A DNA stretch of 64,000 nucleotides from Deroplatys truncata (Eukaryota > Arthropoda > Insecta > Mantodea > Mantidae): positions 215,489,290-215,553,289 of the forward strand of contig CM060990.1 of NCBI GenBank assembly GCA_030765065.1, in the 5' to 3' direction. Shown here piece by piece: positions 63,815 to 64,000 of this stretch. The notes under the pieces were generated by a model, which did not search any database, was not told the DNA's origin, and was given only the letters and a program-made list of their open reading frames with translations. Position 1 is the first letter of the stretch. Each line of letters opens with the position of its first letter. The translations under genes and the position numbers were made by a program.

Positions 63815-63899
63815 TACTATTGAGGGCGACTCAAAATTACTTTCTGGTTAACCTTTGGGCTCGGCGTTTTAGTATGCAGTTGGTCAGACTACATAGGCT
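63815..63899 (-). pseudogene. E9 ORF1, last codons
   Basis: Matches the ORF1 tail of E6 and E2 (plus strand TTAACCTTTGGGCTCGG, GGTCAGACT) for about 85 bp, then stops abruptly at CATAGGCTCC. Confidence 0.75.
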
Positions 63900-64000
63900 C
63901 CTTGGCGAACTCCACAGTGGGTTGGGAGAGTGGACATGAGAGCTCGAATGACCGCGGGAGCGAGGGTAGACGATGGAGGTGAATACACAGAGCATATAGA
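63900..64000 (-). mobile_element. Endonuclease fragment of a further E-family copy
   Basis: The plus strand reads TTGGCGAACTCCACAGTGGG, then jumps to TTGGGAGAGTGGACATGAG, equivalent to two parts of the ORF2 endonuclease (compare 52970-53060). About 30-35 bp between them, including the GDFNAH codons, is missing. It follows the E9 ORF1 tail directly, so it is a rearranged junction or another copy. The window ends before this can be resolved. Confidence 0.7.

Larger units (their letters stand above)
60857..63899 (-). mobile_element. E9 (5' segment): ORF2 and ORF1 tail
   Basis: Resumes with AGGTCATGAATG and continues the RNase H. ORF2 runs to its ATG at 63793 and the ORF1 C-terminal codons follow. 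At about 63900 the sequence switches to endonuclease sequence of another orientation-matched copy, so the E9 5' end was not reached or was lost. Confidence 0.85.

Noticed and set aside
29221..64000. Tandem cluster of related cellular genes
   Set aside because: All long frames are the ORF1/ORF2 of one retrotransposon family, with TSDs, terminal hairpins and interruptions explained by nested insertion.

Overview
The window is eukaryotic and almost certainly from an arthropod, probably an insect. It is transposon-dense, has no recognisable cellular gene, carries a tRNA-derived SINE, and holds Tc1-like, hAT-like (ZMYM1-type), Ty3/gypsy-like and several non-LTR elements. The dominant sequence is one family of I-group non-LTR retrotransposon (ORF1 with three zinc knuckles; ORF2 with AP endonuclease, reverse transcriptase, RNase H and a C-terminal zinc finger). 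All ten copies seen lie on the minus strand and are called E1 to E10 here. A guess at an orthopteroid or hemipteroid host rests only on general resemblance of the SINE and of the 3' hairpin motif, and is weak.

Layout. 1-3036: old AT-rich sequence with diverged tandem duplications, a (TC)n tract, a tRNA-SINE and a fossil DDE transposase. 3037-7928: E1, a divergent subfamily copy lacking most of ORF1. 8461-15760: a Tc1-like transposon fossil split by E2 (8826-14886), which is full length with both ORFs open. 16065-27897: a hAT-like transposase fossil split twice, first by an unrelated 5'-truncated LINE (17690-21041) and then by E3 (21342-27384, intact ORF2). 27903-29215: a jockey-type RT fragment and a gypsy-type gag fossil.

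29221-64000 is a nested stack of the same family. E4 sits next to the gag fossil. E5 (31261-37294) and E6 (from 37779) are inserted in E4. E7 (39181-50790) is in E6, and E8 (42309-48355) is in E7. E9 (from 54084) is also in E6, and E10 (54970-60856) is in E9. Each completed insertion is bounded by matching 10-13 bp duplications of the interrupted sequence, so the order of events can be read directly. E4, E6 and probably E9 continue past the right edge.

How the parts work (family knowledge plus what is visible): ORF1 would coat the RNA. ORF2 would nick the target, reverse transcribe from the RNA 3' end and remove RNA. The RNA 3' end carries a strongly conserved hairpin (9-bp stem, 17-nt loop) followed by a (TCA)n-type tail. 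The 5' end is precise and carries a small hairpin with a compensatory change in E10. E2 looks capable of activity, E3 and E8 are each one or two lesions away, and the others are decayed. The invariant orientation and repeated self-nesting make the locus a candidate for a one-strand transposon trap such as a piRNA cluster, which is inference only.
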